From Penium margaritaceum (Eukaryota; Streptophyta; Zygnematophyceae; Desmidiales; Peniaceae): 21,368 nucleotides of DNA. Where the stretch lies: assembly GCA_023375785.1 (NCBI GenBank), contig SZWC01023118.1, forward strand, positions 7,693-29,060, given 5' to 3'. A program made the translations under genes and the position numbers. Within the stretch, counting starts at the first letter, position 1. The number at the start of each line of letters is the position of its first letter. Below are positions 18,563 through 21,368 of this stretch, in pieces. The notes beneath the pieces are model-generated. The model was not told the DNA's origin. It did not search any database and saw only the letters and a program-made list of their open reading frames with translations.

Positions 18563-18870
18563 TCAGCTCACATTGTGCCTGTCCTTGGGTTGTGCCTTGG
18601 TCATGGCATCAGCGAGCATGCGCTTAGTGTCATAATGCACAATGGCCGCATCTCCCTTCGCCACCAAGTCCCGTGCGTAGTGATGACGTATCTCGATGTG
18701 CTTGGTCCTCCTGTGCAGCACTGGGTTTTGGGTGAGGCTGATGGAACTCGTGTTGTCAACGTTGAGTACCGTTGGCTTCCTTTGCGGCACGCCGATTTTT
18801 TTTAGCATCCGTCGTAGCCACACCACGTCCTTTGCGGCTTCGGCAATGTACTCAAAGAATTACTGCCTAA
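18563..18870 (-). pseudogene. Copia RNase H C-terminus (second element)
   Basis: The minus strand shows EYIAEAAKDVVWLRRMLKK, then VLNVDNTSSISLTQNPVLHRRTKHIE, RHHYARDLVAKGD and LADAMTKAQP, the terminal RNase H blocks of Ty1/copia pol, open for 87 codons up to a stop at 18563. This is better preserved than in the first element. Upstream of about 18870 the homology ends: the usual SSTEAEY start is already degraded, with two codons missing. Without the rest of pol it is a remnant. Confidence 0.88.
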
Positions 18871-19400
18871 CCCTGATGCACGCCTCCGTGCAGCTAATCC
18901 CACTAGTTCTCCCTAGATGGTGCCTCTTGGTGGATTGCGTGATGTCGGTGGTGTTCGTTGTGTCTCGGAACGGGTCTGGGATTCCAGTCGAGCTGTCCGA
19001 CAACAACGTTACATCCGGCAAAATCTTCGTTTCGTCATTGGCGGACCCATCAGGAAATGACCGCTCTATCATTCACGGAACTTTTGAAAGATCTTCTCCG
19101 ATCAAACCACTTGTAAAAGTCTTACTATGCAGCCCAAAGGAAAGCTTCTGTCCTGCACATAAAAGTGAGCGCAAGGAGCACGCAGACCTGAGGGCATTAA
19201 CAAATCCGCGATGCACTGCGCATGGTCAAACACCAAAGAAGCAGCATGGTGTCACCGATTTTGGCACGGTGGTTGAATCATCCGACAAGGTGGGAATTTT
19301 GGTGGGTGGGGGGGGGGGGGGGGGGATAAGACTAAGCGTGCCCTGTCCTGTGACTGATAACTCGACGGCAAAACGAGGTTGCGACGTGGCTTCCGAGTGA
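18871..19400. other. Unassigned region with G18 homopolymer
   Basis: A plus-strand frame (18696-19400) is open but begins inside the copia RNase H antisense and ends in a Gly run made by the G tract, so I do not accept it as a gene. The sequence holds an 18-base G run at 19308-19325. No domain was recognised on either strand. Confidence 0.5.
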
Positions 19401-20400
19401 ACTGAAAAATCTTTGCTCGTTTCCAGCCTTGCACTTTTCTGTTAGCATCAGGTGCAGAGTTTGGTCTGGCAAAAACTGTTCATCCGACAACTGCGTGCGA
19501 AACCAGCTTCGGGCTGACGAACTTCTTTCGTGACCCACAAATGGCGAGGCCATTTCAATGGAATTGAAAAGTCGTTCGGCTTGAAGGGTCAAAATAGAAT
19601 GCAAATGAGAATCAGAATCGGAGCAGCAGATAGGTTGTACGTCGTTGTTAGTTTCGACCGTATTCGAGCACCAGTCCTCCACCCGAGGAGCTGCAACATG
19701 ATGTGGAAGACGGTGATCCTTCGTCCAACCCTAGCAGAGGCCTGGATAAGGGTGCATTTGGAATCTCCGAATAGTTGCTATTGTAGTCGACTCAGATCCG
19801 CTGTAGTTTCTTCTGCTCACGACTAGGTTCAAATTTGGGAGTCCGGATGAAGTGTTATTCATACCATCGGAAGCTGTGCATGCAACGAAGGCCCAGATCG
19901 GATCCCACCCGTTCGAACTTGGAACCAGATCGGAACTACACACAAGACCGCAAGTCCGACTCGGAATCCAAGTCGGACCGCTTTTGAATCCAAACGCGTC
20001 CGAAGACCTTACTGAGGCCTTCTGTGTCTCTGCCAGCGGGGCAGTTGAGGACGAACAGCTCCAGCTGCAGCTCCGACCAGTGGGGGCATCCGTTTTTACT
20101 GCGCACTGTGATTGTGCAACCATACAGTCCAAGGACCCCGCCAGGACTTCACAAGCGAAAAGCGCTTTCTTTGAAGGAACGGTCTCGTTGTCTGTCTTTC
20201 CTCGCGCCTTCGTCTTCAAGTGGCAGGACCGACAGCGGGTTCGGCGTCGGCTCAGCTGGCCTGGTAGCGGCAGATGGCTCCCAGTCGACGTTGTCGACGC
20301 GTCACTAACTGTCCCGGGGCCACCAAGCCCGAGCCTTCGCAGCTGACCTGTGCTCTGCTCGAGTAACAGGACGACACGCTATCAGAACGCCTGACCCGCA
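19401..20400 (+). promoter_or_regulatory. 5' flank/leader of the right-hand gene
   Basis: Mixed-composition sequence with AACCGG/TCGGAAC-type words at about 19895-19985, as in the left intron, and a perfect 8-bp inverted repeat GTCCGACT/AGTCGGAC (19954-19978). Two overlapping open frames on opposite strands (19852-20346 plus, 19731-20219 minus) have no recognised motif. No clear TATA box was found. Confidence 0.35.
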
Positions 20401-21207
20401 ATGGCCTCCGTCGTAGCTCTCGACAATGCCGTCTCCTCCGCTCCGACAATGCCGCCTCCCTCGCGGCAGAACCACGCGCTGTTGTCGCCGCAGCAGCAGC
20501 AGCAGAAACAGGAGCCGCAGCCGCAGCAGATGGCGCAGCAGCAGCCGCACCAGCACCCGCAGCAGCGGGTCTGGGCAACGCAGCAGGAGGGCGGAGGCGA
20601 CATTGGTGGGTCGGCTTTTTCCGGCGCAACTTCGGTTTCTTTGCACGCTATAAGCAATCTGGCGGGAAACTTGGAGCGAAGAATGGGCGAAGCAGAGCAT
20701 CGTCCTGCGGCAGAGCACGGTGCTGTGGCAGGGAAGGTTGCTGGTGTGGCAGCAGAAGGTGCTGCCATGGCAGTGGAGGGTGGCACCATGACCGTGGGGG
20801 GTGCTGCTGTCACAAGCCCAGCTGCTATGTTCGACAGCCAGAGAATTGGGCACCCCACATGGGACGTTGCGCGCGACTGTGGTGACGTCAGAAGCAATGT
20901 GGCTGACGTGTCGGCCGTACGAAGCGACTGCGACGTCATAGATGTTGAGTCCGGGCTGAGGACAAGCTTGACAGGAGGAGCGCTGAACGCCCCTGCTGCT
21001 GGAGTAGCAGGGGCAACAATCAACGAAGCAGCTGTTGTGGTGAGGCATGAAGAGGCAGCTGGTTGCGAAGTGACAGAGCCTATGGTAGTGGGTGATGGTG
21101 CGCGAGATTTTTTGAACCATGACAGCATTGGGCTGGAGTCTGATAGTGATGGTGAGGTTCTGCTGAGGGCGAGAGGAGAGCCAGAGGGCCTCAGCGGAGG
21201 GGAAGAA

Positions 21208-21241
<34 letters not shown>

Positions 21242-21368
21242 GAGGAGGGGGAGGACAAGGAGGGCTGGGAGTTTCAGGAGGTGAAGGATACGGTGATTCA
21301 GGCAGGCATGCAGCCAAGAACATGGAGCATGACGGCAGTCTACGAGACGTGGGGGCCGAAGAGCACAC
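20401..21368 (+). CDS. Unrecognised Gln/Ala/Gly-rich protein, 5' part (runs off window)
   Basis: Plus-strand frame open from ATG at 20401 (context CCGCAATGG; in-frame TGA at 20392-20394 just upstream) for 322 codons to the window end. Residues 1-25 start MASVVALDNAVSS. About 30-56 is a Gln/Pro/His-rich tract. 90-150 holds imperfect Val-Ala-Gly/Glu-Gly-Gly repeats. About 250-265 is acidic (SIGLESDSDGE). Then come nine Ala codons (GCA) and a Gly run, and a polar tail. There is no signal peptide, membrane helix or known domain, so it reads as the disordered N-terminus of a larger, perhaps nuclear protein whose domain lies beyond the window. Two antisense frames are also open here but translate to Cys, Ser or Pro runs, so I prefer the plus strand. 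Introns cannot be excluded. Confidence 0.55.

Larger units (their letters stand above)
17750..18870 (-). mobile_element. Second Ty1/copia element, 3' end only
   Basis: It holds a 3' LTR (18479-17750), a PPT (18490-18480) and the RNase H end of pol. No other copia domain, PBS or second LTR is visible to the right, so the element is 5'-truncated or was broken by a rearrangement. The LTR sequence is unrelated to that of the first copia element. Confidence 0.85.

Noticed and set aside
18696..19400. Plus-strand frame of 234 codons
   Set aside because: It starts antisense to the copia RNase H and ends in a Gly stretch coded by a G homopolymer. No domain is visible.
20305..21258. Two long minus-strand frames (20305-21258; 20382-21368)
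   Set aside because: They translate to runs of Cys, Pro, Ala and Ser opposite the CAG/GCA-rich plus frame, and the longer one lacks a real ATG at the window edge. The plus frame is more protein-like.

Overview
This is a eukaryotic nuclear window, most likely from the green lineage (a streptophyte alga or land plant). Two incomplete, intron-type host genes with low-complexity N-termini sit at the edges and diverge from a central block of about 17 kb of decayed LTR retrotransposons. The plant-lineage reading rests on a left gene that looks like a plastid ABC-B half-transporter (ABCB26/TAP1 type) with a transit-peptide-like N-terminus, on tRNA-iMet primer-binding sites, and on the mix of Ty1/copia and chromodomain Ty3/gypsy elements. 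The species itself cannot be named from the sequence.

Layout, left to right. 1-880 is intron 1 of the left gene: a (GGGAT)n microsatellite, AACCGG-rich degenerate repeats and an (AACGC)5 tract touching the splice donor. 881-1778 (minus) is exon 1 of the ABCB26-like gene; a single ambiguous base (N, 1480) breaks its frame. 1779-2311 is its 5' flank. 2312-2799 is a hairpin-dense repeat (R_A) opening with a roughly 180-bp quasi-palindrome. 2803-10370 is a complete but dead Ty1/copia element on the minus strand (3' LTR, PPT, RNase H, RT, integrase, protease, gag, leader, PBS, 5' LTR). 10371-10814 is a second direct copy of the hairpin repeat (R_B), followed by a palindrome. 11154-17066 is a dead Ty3/gypsy chromovirus on the minus strand (3' LTR, PPT, chromodomain, integrase, RNase H, RT, protease, gag, PBS, 5' LTR). 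17209-17740 is a head-to-tail array of three more truncated LTRs of the same gypsy family. 17750-18870 is the 3' end of a second copia element (LTR, PPT, RNase H). 18871-20400 is unassigned sequence and the 5' flank of the right gene. 20401-21368 (plus) is the open 5' coding part of an unrecognised Gln/Ala/Gly-rich protein.

No retroelement here can be autonomous: each has stops, frameshifts or lost catalytic residues. The least explained items are the hairpin-rich R repeat, present on both sides of the copia element and showing a compensatory base-pair change between copies, the tandem gypsy LTR heads, and the unusually long copia leader. I saw no tRNA, rRNA, CRISPR or bacterial-type features.
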